Shown here piece after piece: positions 8,106 to 16,444 of a stretch of DNA of 19,939 nucleotides. This DNA comes from SLRI01 sp964460465. GTDB lineage: Bacteria > Pseudomonadota > Alphaproteobacteria > Geminicoccales > Geminicoccaceae. Within the stretch, counting starts at the first letter, position 1. Every line of letters begins with the position of its first letter. The notes under the pieces are model-generated. The model had not been told where the DNA came from and ran no database searches. It worked only from the letters and a program-made list of their open reading frames with translations. The stretch covers positions 1 through 19,939 of the forward strand of contig CAYWSB010000100.1 in NCBI GenBank assembly GCA_964460465.1, in the 5' to 3' direction. Position numbers and translations under genes: made by a program.

Positions 8106-9022
8106 GCACCGAGCGCCTGCCCGGGCCCATCGGGATCGCCGCCCCGACCCGGGCTGCCGACGGCGACTCGATCCTCCGCGCCAATCTCCGCGACTTCGCC
8201 GCCAACCGCACCGCCCTGGTCTCGGCGGTCGTCGTCCTCGTCGTGGCCCTGATGGCCATCTTCGCGCCCTGGATCGCCCCGCACGACCCCTACCAGTCCA
8301 ACCTGCTCCGCCGGCTGCAGCCGCCGGGCTGGCTGCCGGAGGGCGACTGGGCCTATCCGCTCGGCTGCGACGCGCTCGGCCGCGACATCCTCTCGCGGAT
8401 GATCTTCGGTGCCCGGGTGTCGATGTTCATCGGTCTCGTCGTGATCCTGGTGGCCGTCACCATCGGCACGACGCTGGGGCTCCTGGCCGGCTACCTGCGC
8501 GGTGTGACCGACATCGTCGTCTCGCGTGTCGTCGACGTGCTGCTGGCCTTCCCCTACCTGATCTTCGCCATCGGCCTGATGGCGGTGATGGGCCCGGGCC
8601 TCGCCAACATCATCATCGCCCTGGTGGTGAAGGAGTGGGTCTTGAGCTGCCGGGTGGTCAGGGCCGAGACCCTGGCGGCGCGCGAGATGGACTATGTCGA
8701 GGCGGCAAGGGCGCTGGGGGCCGGACGACGGCACATCATGGCGCGCGAGATCCTGCCCAACATCCTCTCGCCGGTGATCGTCGTCGCCACCTTCCGGATG
8801 GCGACCGTCATCATCATCGAGGCCTCGCTCTCCTTTCTCGGCCTGGGTGTGCAGCCGCCGGTGCCATCCTGGGGCTCGATGGTGGCCGACGGCCGCGCCT
8901 TCCTGCTCGATGCCTGGTGGGTCAGCACGCTGCCCGGGGTGATGATCCTGGTCCTGGTCCTCTCCATCAACCTCGCCAGCCAGGGGCTGCGCGACGCTTT
9001 CGATCCGAGGCTCCGGCGATGA
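8102..9022 (+). CDS. ABC transporter permease, DppC/OppC type
   Basis: This is a 306-residue second permease. It has an N-terminal cytoplasmic extension (OppC_N), a first helix near residues 38-59, and the hallmark YPLGCDALGRDILSRMIFGA region. The remaining helices follow, with the EAA loop MDYVEAARALGAGRRHIMAR in the middle. The protein ends DAFDPRLRR, and the last codons belong to a 24-bp sequence repeated 47 bp later. The GTG start overlaps the dppB-like stop, and the stop overlaps the ATG of a 16-codon mini-ORF. Function as heterodimer partner of the upstream permease is secure from family and order; substrate is not known. Confidence 0.93.
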   Translation: MSTERLPGPIGIAAPTRAADGDSILRANLRDFAANRTALVSAVVVLVVALMAIFAPWIAPHDPYQSNLLRRLQPPGWLPEGDWAYPLGCDALGRDILSRMIFGARVSMFIGLVVILVAVTIGTTLGLLAGYLRGVTDIVVSRVVDVLLAFPYLIFAIGLMAVMGPGLANIIIALVVKEWVLSCRVVRAETLAAREMDYVEAARALGAGRRHIMAREILPNILSPVIVVATFRMATVIIIEASLSFLGLGVQPPVPSWGSMVADGRAFLLDAWWVSTLPGVMILVLVLSINLASQGLRDAFDPRLRR

Positions 9023-9025
9023 GCG
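9002..9025 (+). repeat. 24-bp direct repeat, copy 1 (end of dppC-like gene)
   Basis: These 24 bases are identical to 9049-9072. The repeat contains the last permease codons (DPRLRR), a GAGG Shine-Dalgarno and an ATGA stop/start overlap. The two copies are offset by 47 bp with 23 bp of unrelated-looking sequence between them. Confidence 0.9.
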
Positions 9026-9065
9026 CCACGACGCTCACCGCCGCGGGTGATCCGAGGCTCCGGCG

Positions 9066-9069
<4 letters not shown>
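9019..9069 (+). CDS. 16-codon mini-ORF bridging permease and ATPase genes
   Basis: The frame encodes MSATTLTAAGDPRLRR and stops. Its ATG overlaps the permease stop (ATGA), and its own stop overlaps the ATG of the first ATPase (ATGA). It has a GAGG ribosome-binding sequence eight bases before its ATG, duplicated identically before the ATPase ATG. The last six residues repeat the end of the permease because the DNA is duplicated. A function as a peptide is doubtful. It more likely keeps translation coupled across a small duplication or insertion, or is a by-product of it. Confidence 0.35.

Positions 9070-9072
<3 letters not shown>
9049..9072 (+). repeat. 24-bp direct repeat, copy 2 (start of dppD-like gene)
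   Basis: This is the second perfect copy of the 24-bp element at 9002-9025. It supplies the ribosome-binding site (GAGG, 9054-9057) and the ATG (9066) of the ATPase gene. The sequence after this copy does not match the 23 bp after copy 1, so this is not a clean tandem duplication. Confidence 0.9.
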
Positions 9073-10030
<958 letters not shown>

Positions 10031-10034
<4 letters not shown>

Positions 10035-11023
10035 CCGGGCCGCTGCTCGAGGTGCAGGGCCTCGTCAAGCACTTCGACACCCGCCGCGGGCTCCGGCGGC
10101 TGCTCGAGCGGGCCGAGGGCCATGTCGTCCACGCCCTCGACGGGGTCAGTCTCGGTATCCGCCGGGGCGAGATCCTGGGGGTGATCGGCGAATCCGGCTG
10201 CGGCAAGACCACGCTCGGGCGCACGGTGCTCCGCCTGCAGGAGCCGACGGCCGGCAGCGTCCGCTTCGCCGGGACCGACCTTGCGACCCTCGACGGGCCG
10301 GCCATGACCGCCATGCGAAGGCGGATGCAGATCATCTTCCAGGACCCCTATGCCTCCCTGAGCCCGCGCCGGACGGTGGAGCAGATCGTCGGCCTCGGCC
10401 TCGAGGTGCACGAGCGGCTGACGCAGCAGCAGCGTCGCGACCGGGTCGTGGAGATGCTGGAGCGGGTGGGCCTCTCGGCCGGCCATCTCCGCCGCTACCC
10501 GCACCAGTTCTCGGGCGGCCAGCGGCAGCGGATCGGCATCGCCCGGGCGCTGGTGGTCCGCCCCGAGTTCGTCGTCTGCGACGAGCCGGTCTCGGCCCTC
10601 GACGTCTCGATCCAGGCGCAGATCATCGAGCTCCTGCAGGAGCTGAAGGCGGCCTTCGGCCTCACCTACCTGTTCATCTCCCACGACCTCTCCGTCGTGG
10701 CGCATCTCAGCGACCGGGTGGCGGTGATGTATCTGGGCGAGGTGGTGGAGGAGGGGGATGCCCGCACGCTGCTGACCGCCCCGGCGCATCCCTACACGCA
10801 GGCGCTGCTCGACGCCGTGCCGCGTGTCGATGCCCGGCGGCGGAGCCGGCCGCCCAGGCTCCAGGGCGACCTGCCCTCGCCGCTGCGCCCGCCCGCGGGC
10901 TGCCGCTTCCACACCCGCTGCCCCAGGGTCATGGCCGTTTGCAAGAACGTGAAGCCCGGCCGCACGCTGCTGGCCGACGGGCACGGCGTGCGGTGCCACC
11001 TCTACGGGGAGGGCCGGCCGTGA
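10031..11023 (+). CDS. ABC transporter ATP-binding protein, DppF/OppF type
   Basis: This 330-residue second ATPase pairs with the preceding one. Walker A is GESGCGKT (53-60), the Q-loop FQDPYASLSP (103-112), the signature SGGQRQR (161-167), Walker B VVCDEPVSALD (181-191) and the switch His218. It carries the OppF-type insertion between the first strands (RGLRRLLERAEGHVV). The C-terminal oligo_HPY region again has four cysteines (GCRFHTRC, then AVC and RC). ATG 10031 overlaps the upstream stop, and its stop overlaps the GTG of the hydrolase gene (GTGA). Confidence 0.94.
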
Positions 11024-12156
11024 AGCCCTCCGCCGCAACGCCGGGCACGGCCCTCGTCCTCGAAGGCAGCCCCTACGAGCGCGGCCGGGCGCAGGCGACG
11101 CAGGCGCCGGACCAGGTGGCACACGTCCGGGACGCCGTCGCCCACCGCCTGGCCGAGACCGCCCCGGCCCTGGCCCGGCCCGAGGTCCGGGCGTTCATCG
11201 CCGCCCAGCACGGTGTCACGGCCCGGGTTTGGCCGGCGGTGCTCGACGAGATCCGGGGCATCGCGGACGGTTTCGGCCTCGAGGCCGAGACGGTCTTCAC
11301 CTATCTCCACTGCTCGACCGCGGCCGACCTCGCCGTCATGGCCGAGCGCGAGCCCGAGGGCTGCACGGCCCTGGCCGTCACCGGTGCCGCGGGCGGCGCC
11401 ATCGTCGCCAAGAACCGCGACTACCGGCCCGAGCACATCCCGATCCAGCGGGTGATGGCACATGTCGACCCGGCCTGGGGCGACCGGTCGATCCTGGTGC
11501 TGGGCTCGCTCGGCAGCCCCGGCAACTTCTCCTCCGGCATGAACTCGGACGGCCTCGCCGTCGCCGACACGGCGAGCCGGACGACCGATCTCGGCCCCGG
11601 CCTGCACCGCTACTTCCTCTTGACCTGGCTGCTCGTCCACTGCCGGACCGTGCCCGAGGCCATGGCCGCCATCCGCGGAACGACGCACAGCGGCAGCGGC
11701 CTCCTGGTCATGGGGGATGCCGGTGGGGCGGTGGCCGCGGTCGAGCTCGGCCATTCGGCCATCGGCTTCGAGCACCGCTCGTCGGGAAGGGTCGGCCGCA
11801 GCAACCACTTCGTCACGCCGCGGATGGCGCCGGCAAACCTGCGGTTGCCGGAGAACGCGGCGCAGAGGGCCAACTCCGCGGCCCGCTACCGCACCCTGCT
11901 GCAGCGGCTCGATGGCCTGCCGGAGAGGCCGACGGCCGAGGCGGTGGCGGTGCTGCTCGCCAGCCACGACGACGCCCATGGCCCCGCCTTCTGCCGGCAC
12001 GGCGGGGCGGATCTCAGCAGCACCATCGCCGGGGCCGTCTGGCTGACCGCCGAGCGCCGCTTGCTGCACGCCGCCGGCACCCCCTGCAGCGCCGCCTGGC
12101 AGAGCTTCGCCCTGCCCGGTGCCGCGACCGATCAACCGAGGAGTCGATCCGCATGA
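11020..12156 (+). CDS. C45-family Ntn hydrolase (acyl-CoA:6-APA acyltransferase-like)
   Basis: This 378-residue protein belongs to the self-cleaving Cys Ntn-hydrolase family of isopenicillin N acyltransferase. It has the expected N-terminal helical part (SPYERGRAQATQAP; DEIRGIADGFGLEAETVF), then the presumed autoproteolysis site EGCTALAV with Gly114-Cys115. KNRDYRPE and the GSPGNFSSGMNSDGLAV region follow, both typical of the family core. After maturation Cys115 would be the catalytic N-terminal nucleophile. No signal peptide is visible, so it should act in the cytoplasm on imported compounds. Family enzymes make or break amide bonds in penicillins, N-acyl amino acids or small peptides; the substrate here is unknown. 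The GTG at 11020 follows a strong GGGGAGGG (11006-11013) and overlaps the ATPase stop. Its stop overlaps the AtuA-like start. Confidence 0.85.
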   Translation: MKPSAATPGTALVLEGSPYERGRAQATQAPDQVAHVRDAVAHRLAETAPALARPEVRAFIAAQHGVTARVWPAVLDEIRGIADGFGLEAETVFTYLHCSTAADLAVMAEREPEGCTALAVTGAAGGAIVAKNRDYRPEHIPIQRVMAHVDPAWGDRSILVLGSLGSPGNFSSGMNSDGLAVADTASRTTDLGPGLHRYFLLTWLLVHCRTVPEAMAAIRGTTHSGSGLLVMGDAGGAVAAVELGHSAIGFEHRSSGRVGRSNHFVTPRMAPANLRLPENAAQRANSAARYRTLLQRLDGLPERPTAEAVAVLLASHDDAHGPAFCRHGGADLSSTIAGAVWLTAERRLLHAAGTPCSAAWQSFALPGAATDQPRSRSA

Positions 12157-13538
12157 CCGTGACCAAGATCCTCTGTCCCACGGGCCACCTGAGCTTCACG
12201 CCGCTCGAGAAGGCGAGCTTTCTCGCCGGCTGCGCGGAGCACCCCGACTACATCGTCGCCGATGCCGGCTCCTGCGACATGGGGCCCCGGCCCCTCGGTG
12301 CGGACCAGCATGTCAGCCACGCCGCCTGGCAGCGCCACGACCTCGAGGTCATGCTGCTCCAGGCGCGCCGCCTGGGCGTGCCGATGATCGTGGGCTCGGC
12401 CTCGGACACCGGCACCGATCGCGGCGTCGACCAGTTCGTGGAGATCATCCGCGACGTCGCCGCCGAGCACGGCCTGGCGCCGTTCAGGCTGGCGGCGATC
12501 TATTCGGAGCAGCCGGTGGCCGAGATGCAGCGCCGGCTGGCGGCCGGTGCCCGGATCGAGGGCCTGGACGGCCGCCCGGACGCCGATGCGGCGACCCTGG
12601 CGCGGACCAGCCGGATCGTCGCCGTGATGAACGCCGAGCCGATCCGGGCGGCGCTGGAGGCCGGCGCCGACGTCGTCGTCGCCGGCCGGTCGAGCGACTG
12701 CGCCCTCTTCGCCGCCCCGCTCCTGGCCCGCGGCTACGGCCCCGGCATCGCCTACTACACCGGCAAGCTGATGGAGTGCGCGTCGTTCTGCTGCGAGCCC
12801 TACATGGGCAAGGAGTCGATCATGGGCCGGGTCGAGGGCGACGCGGTCGAGGTCACCGCCATGCACCCGGGCCAGCGCTGCACCCCGGCCTCGCTCGCCA
12901 GCCACGCCATGTACGAGCGCACCAATCCGTACCGGGAGTACGTGGCGGGCGGCTACATCGACATGACCCACTGCCGCTACGAGCAGGTGGGCCCGAGGAC
13001 CACCCGCGCCTCGGGCCAGGTCTTCGTCGCCGACCCGGTCTGCCGGGTGAAGCTCGAGGGGGCCGGGCTCGCCGGCCAGCGGCGGCTCGCCGTCGTCGGC
13101 ATCCGCGACCCCTACACGATCGGGCTGATCGACAAGGCGATCGACTGGTCGAAGGGCAAGCTCGAGGAGCGTTTCGGGCCGCCGGGTCGGGGCTGGCAGG
13201 TGTTCTTCCACAGCTACGGCCGGAACGCGGTGATGCGGGACCTCGACCCGGGGCCCGAGGCTGCGCCGCACGAGCTCGGCATCGTCGTCGAGGTGCTGCA
13301 CGACGATGGCGAGAAGGCGGCCGAGATCTGCGCGCTGGCGGCCCGTAACCTGTTCTACGCCCGGCTGCCCGAGGTCAAGGGCACGGCCGGCGCCGCGGCA
13401 CTCATGTCCGACGAGGTGCTGATCGGTGAGCCCGGCTACGAATGGACGCTCAACCACACGATCGCGGTCCGTGACCCGCTGGAGCTGTTCCGCACGCGCT
13501 TCGTCACCGTCGACGGCAAGGTGAGGGAGGCGGCGTGA
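12153..13538 (+). CDS. AtuA-like protein (DUF1446, acyclic terpene utilisation family)
   Basis: This 461-residue protein has the AtuA/DUF1446 domain over most of its length. Recognisable stretches are DYIVADAGSCDMGPRPLGAD near the N-terminus, ADVVVAGRSSDCALFAAPLL in the middle, and GGYIDMTHCRYEQVGPRTTR further on. Pseudomonas AtuA is encoded in the citronellol/geraniol cluster, but its reaction has not been defined to my knowledge. This version is shorter than the roughly 590-residue forms and is followed by a separate DUF4387 gene, a pairing seen in many bacteria. A run of cysteines (MECASFCCEP) could bind a metal or be catalytic; that is only a guess. None of the other terpene-pathway genes (acyl-CoA carboxylase, hydratase) are present, so a role in terpene use is not supported here. 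Confidence 0.85.
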   Translation: MTVTKILCPTGHLSFTPLEKASFLAGCAEHPDYIVADAGSCDMGPRPLGADQHVSHAAWQRHDLEVMLLQARRLGVPMIVGSASDTGTDRGVDQFVEIIRDVAAEHGLAPFRLAAIYSEQPVAEMQRRLAAGARIEGLDGRPDADAATLARTSRIVAVMNAEPIRAALEAGADVVVAGRSSDCALFAAPLLARGYGPGIAYYTGKLMECASFCCEPYMGKESIMGRVEGDAVEVTAMHPGQRCTPASLASHAMYERTNPYREYVAGGYIDMTHCRYEQVGPRTTRASGQVFVADPVCRVKLEGAGLAGQRRLAVVGIRDPYTIGLIDKAIDWSKGKLEERFGPPGRGWQVFFHSYGRNAVMRDLDPGPEAAPHELGIVVEVLHDDGEKAAEICALAARNLFYARLPEVKGTAGAAALMSDEVLIGEPGYEWTLNHTIAVRDPLELFRTRFVTVDGKVREAA

Positions 13539-13849
13539 TGGCCAGCCTGCGCGATCTGGCGTCGACCATCCGCTCGAAGAACGCCGGGGTCGACCACATC
13601 AGCTTCGACGTCATCTTCCGCGACCGGGGCAATTTCGAGCGGGTGCGCGACAGCGGTGTCCTGACGAGACCGACCGTCGCCGGGCTCTTCGGCGTGCCCG
13701 AGGAGCGGGTCACCCACTTCGTCGTGTTCGAGCCGGCCAACGCCATCAAGTTCACCATCCGCCGCACCCGGCCGTCCGGCAGCCCGGGCGAGACCGACGT
13801 CTTCGGCTCGCAGCAATACGCGCCCCTGTTCGCGGTCGAGGTGCCCTGA
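13538..13849 (+). CDS. DUF4387 domain protein
   Basis: This 103-residue protein starts MASLRDLASTIRSKNAGVDH. The RSKNAG motif near the N-terminus is the hallmark of DUF4387, as is the later FEPANAIKFTIRR. ATG 13538 is preferred because GAGGGAGG (13523-13530) lies seven bases upstream and the family starts here. A GTG at 13535 would overlap the AtuA-like stop as GTGA and add one residue. The family regularly follows AtuA-like genes and is sometimes described as fused to them, so it is probably a subunit or partner of the preceding protein. Biochemical role unknown. It is the last gene of the operon, and a strong hairpin follows. Confidence 0.85.
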   Translation: MASLRDLASTIRSKNAGVDHISFDVIFRDRGNFERVRDSGVLTRPTVAGLFGVPEERVTHFVVFEPANAIKFTIRRTRPSGSPGETDVFGSQQYAPLFAVEVP

Positions 13850-13875
13850 CGAGTGACGGCGGGAGAAAAGGAGAT

Positions 13876-13898
13876 GCGGGGAGGATGATCCTCCCCGC
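13876..13898 (-). terminator. Hairpin between convergent genes; probable methyltransferase terminator
   Basis: A near-perfect inverted repeat has arms GCGGGGAGG and CCTCCCCGC with a five-base centre. It lies 27 bp after the DUF4387 stop and 31 bp after the methyltransferase stop. On the minus strand the stem is followed by a TTTT run (complement of 13866-13869), fitting an intrinsic terminator for the methyltransferase. On the plus strand the flank is C-rich, so it may end the operon less efficiently. Confidence 0.65.
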
Positions 13899-13929
13899 GC
13901 CCCACCTGTCCCCGGTGGCTGGTGGGGGC

Positions 13930-14799
13930 TCAGGCCGGGTTGCGGGCCGAGATCACCCAGGAGCTCGAGCCCATCCAGATGCCGTCGGCGGTGACGTGCG
14001 GCCGGAGCAGCTCGGCCAAGTCGGCCCTGATCAGGGCGTCCTTCTCCCGGGCGAGATCGCCCGCCTCGCGCACCACCTCGCCGGCCGGGCCGAGGGCGAG
14101 CTGGAAGCCGATCGCGTCCTCGATGCTGTCGCCCATACGGACCATGGCATCGACCCGCTCGAAGGTGATGTCGGTGAAGCCCGCGGCCTTCATCTGGGCG
14201 GTGACCAGCGCCTCGTCGGCCATCGAGAACGGGCCCGGGCCGCAGGTCTGCGCGTCGGCGCCCGGCTCCGGCAGGTGGCGCAGCACGACGTCCTTGGCGG
14301 CCGACAGCCACGGGTTGTCGGCGCGCCGGCGCCAGACGATGTGGGTGATCCGGCCGCCCGGCTTGAGCGCCCGGCGCAGGTTCTTGAGCGCCACGACCGG
14401 GCTCGAGAAGAACATCGTGCCGAAGCGCGAGAAGACGAGATCGAAACCGCCGACGAACGGATGGCGCTCGACGTCCGCGGCCACGAAGTCGACATTGTCC
14501 AGCCCCCTCGCCGCCGCCTCCTCGCGGCCGTGCTCGAGAAAGGCGTCGCAGCAGTCCATGGCGACCACCTGCCCCTCGGGCCCGACGCGCGCAGCCAGCA
14601 TGCAGGCGGTATCGCCGAACCCGGCGCCGGCATCGAGCACCCGCTCGCCCGGATGAACCTCCAGCCGCGGGAAGATGGCGTCCGAGTGGTGGCTCAGGCC
14701 GCCCACCAGCACATGCTTCCAGCGGGTGAACTTGGGTACCAGGACCTCGTTCCAGAAGGTCACGAATTCCGACTGCTCGACCGTCAAGGCTTCGTTCAC
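13930..14799 (-). CDS. SAM-dependent class I methyltransferase
   Basis: This 289-residue protein has a Rossmann methyltransferase fold. Motif I is VLDAGAGFGD (about 54-63), with an acidic residue at the end of the next strand (VVAMDCCDAF). A motif like LVFSRFGTMFF comes later, and LRRALKPGGRI is typical of the family. The N-terminal part (FVTFWNEVLVPKFTRWKHVL) resembles UbiE/CoQ5-like and small-molecule methyltransferases that act on metabolites. The substrate cannot be named. I chose GTG 14799 because AGGGGAG lies seven bases upstream; an in-frame ATG at 14856 would add 19 basic, nonconserved-looking residues. It is convergent with the importer operon and stands alone. Its upstream region carries a CRP-like palindrome at 14891-14906. 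Confidence 0.88.
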   Translation of the reverse strand: MNEALTVEQSEFVTFWNEVLVPKFTRWKHVLVGGLSHHSDAIFPRLEVHPGERVLDAGAGFGDTACMLAARVGPEGQVVAMDCCDAFLEHGREEAAARGLDNVDFVAADVERHPFVGGFDLVFSRFGTMFFSSPVVALKNLRRALKPGGRITHIVWRRRADNPWLSAAKDVVLRHLPEPGADAQTCGPGPFSMADEALVTAQMKAAGFTDITFERVDAMVRMGDSIEDAIGFQLALGPAGEVVREAGDLAREKDALIRADLAELLRPHVTADGIWMGSSSWVISARNPA

Positions 14800-14890
14800 G
14801 GCTAGTCTCCCCTTGCGTTGTCGGTCGGCGTGCCGTCCGCCGATCGTCTTGGACACGACCGGGACCGTAGGCGTCGAAGGGGCACGACGC

Positions 14891-14906
14891 CGTGACGCCG
14901 GTCACA
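14891..14906. promoter_or_regulatory. CRP/FNR-like palindrome upstream of methyltransferase
   Basis: The sequence CGTGACGCCGGTCACA contains GTGA-N6-TCAC, the core of CRP-type sites, with one outer mismatch to TGTGA-N6-TCACA. It lies about 93 bp upstream of the methyltransferase GTG in an otherwise empty stretch. No clear promoter hexamers are seen beside it. A site for a CRP-family regulator is plausible, but a 4+4 core can occur by chance in GC-rich DNA. Confidence 0.35.
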
Positions 14907-15016
14907 ACGTCGGCAGGAAAAGGCCCGCCAAGTCGCACGGCCGGCGGCCGGCAAATCGTCGGCATCAAACCAAGAGAGCAGCCGACAGCGGATCAGGCAA
15001 GCGAAAGGCTGAAGAG

Positions 15017-15038
15017 GCGAGGAGGCTGGCCTCCTCGC
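15017..15038. repeat. Perfect 10-bp inverted repeat (hairpin)
   Basis: Arms GCGAGGAGGC and GCCTCCTCGC are separated by TG. No T-run follows on either strand, so it is not a simple terminator. It shares the GGAGG/CCTCC core with hairpins at 13876-13898 and 15244-15264. Confidence 0.6.
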
Positions 15039-15109
15039 ACACCTCCGGTCATTTGGAGGCGGTGCGGGTGAGGGGATCGGGGCGCGGTCTGGTAGGACGG
15101 CGCGATGGC

Positions 15110-15138
15110 AAAAGGTTAAAAAGGGAGGTGTCCCCCTT
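15110..15138 (-). terminator. Probable intrinsic terminator of the prfB transcript
   Basis: Read on the minus strand, AAGGGGG (15138-15132) pairs with CTCCCTT (15127-15121) through a 4-base loop. The stem is seven pairs, one of them G-U. A T-rich tract follows: TTT directly after the stem, then TTTT a few bases later. It lies about 140 bp beyond the prfB stop. Three further copies of the AAGGGGG arm lie just upstream in the tandem repeats and could pair alternatively with the same 3' arm. Confidence 0.5.
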
Positions 15139-15178
15139 GGGCCGGTCCCCCTTGGGTCCCCCTTGGGTCCCCCTTGGG
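15131..15178. repeat. Four copies of an 11-bp repeat, TCCCCCTTGGG
   Basis: Perfect copies lie at 15131-15141, 15146-15156, 15157-15167 and 15168-15178; the first is set off by CCGG. Period 11 is not a multiple of three, which argues against coding. The repeats abut the proposed prfB terminator and contain its 5' arm. They probably grew by slippage. Confidence 0.9.
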
Positions 15179-15243
15179 CCGATAGCATGATTTCGCACGC
15201 CGTCGCCGGGTTTGCCAGCCCAATCTGAGGGAAGGGTGGGGCG

Positions 15244-15264
15244 CGGGGAGGCACTGCCTCCCCG
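15244..15264 (+). terminator. Strong hairpin with T-rich tail on the plus strand, at the prfB 3' end
   Basis: Arms CGGGGAGGCA and TGCCTCCCCG flank a single C, and on the plus strand CTCTTTTCTTCCTC follows. The form is that of an intrinsic terminator for rightward transcription, yet no supported plus-strand gene lies just upstream. On the minus strand it begins 14 bases after the prfB stop but lacks a T-run. It may shield prfB from antisense transcription or act as a 3' stem-loop of prfB mRNA. Confidence 0.5.
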
Positions 15265-15278
15265 GCTCTTTTCTTCCT

Positions 15279-16401
<1,123 letters not shown>

Positions 16402-16444
16402 GGGCAGTGCTTCCTCTTCGGTTCGGCTGGCGCGGGCGTGCAGG

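Larger units (their letters stand above)
14800..15278. other. Intergenic region between prfB and the methyltransferase
   Basis: These 479 bp hold no gene I can support, although weak open frames exist on both strands. From left to right there is the methyltransferase leader with its Shine-Dalgarno and the CRP-like site (14891-14906). A perfect hairpin follows at 15017-15038. A second stem CCTCC/GGAGG at 15042-15059 comes before a 40-codon plus-strand frame. The A-rich stretch at 15110-15122, the 11-bp tandem repeats (15131-15178) and the hairpin at 15244-15264 complete the region. A small RNA from this segment is possible but unproven. Confidence 0.5.

Noticed and set aside
15131..15178. CRISPR-like array
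   Set aside because: The repeat units are only 11 bp with no spacers and no cas genes nearby. This is a simple tandem repeat.
15049..15254. Collagen-like GPKGD peptides in minus-strand frames
   Set aside because: They arise from translating the 11-bp tandem repeat in different frames. The period is not a multiple of three, and no good start with conserved sequence was found.
14800..15278. tRNA or other structured RNA gene in the intergenic region
   Set aside because: No cloverleaf or T-loop GTTCRA-like sequence could be found by eye. Only simple hairpins are present.
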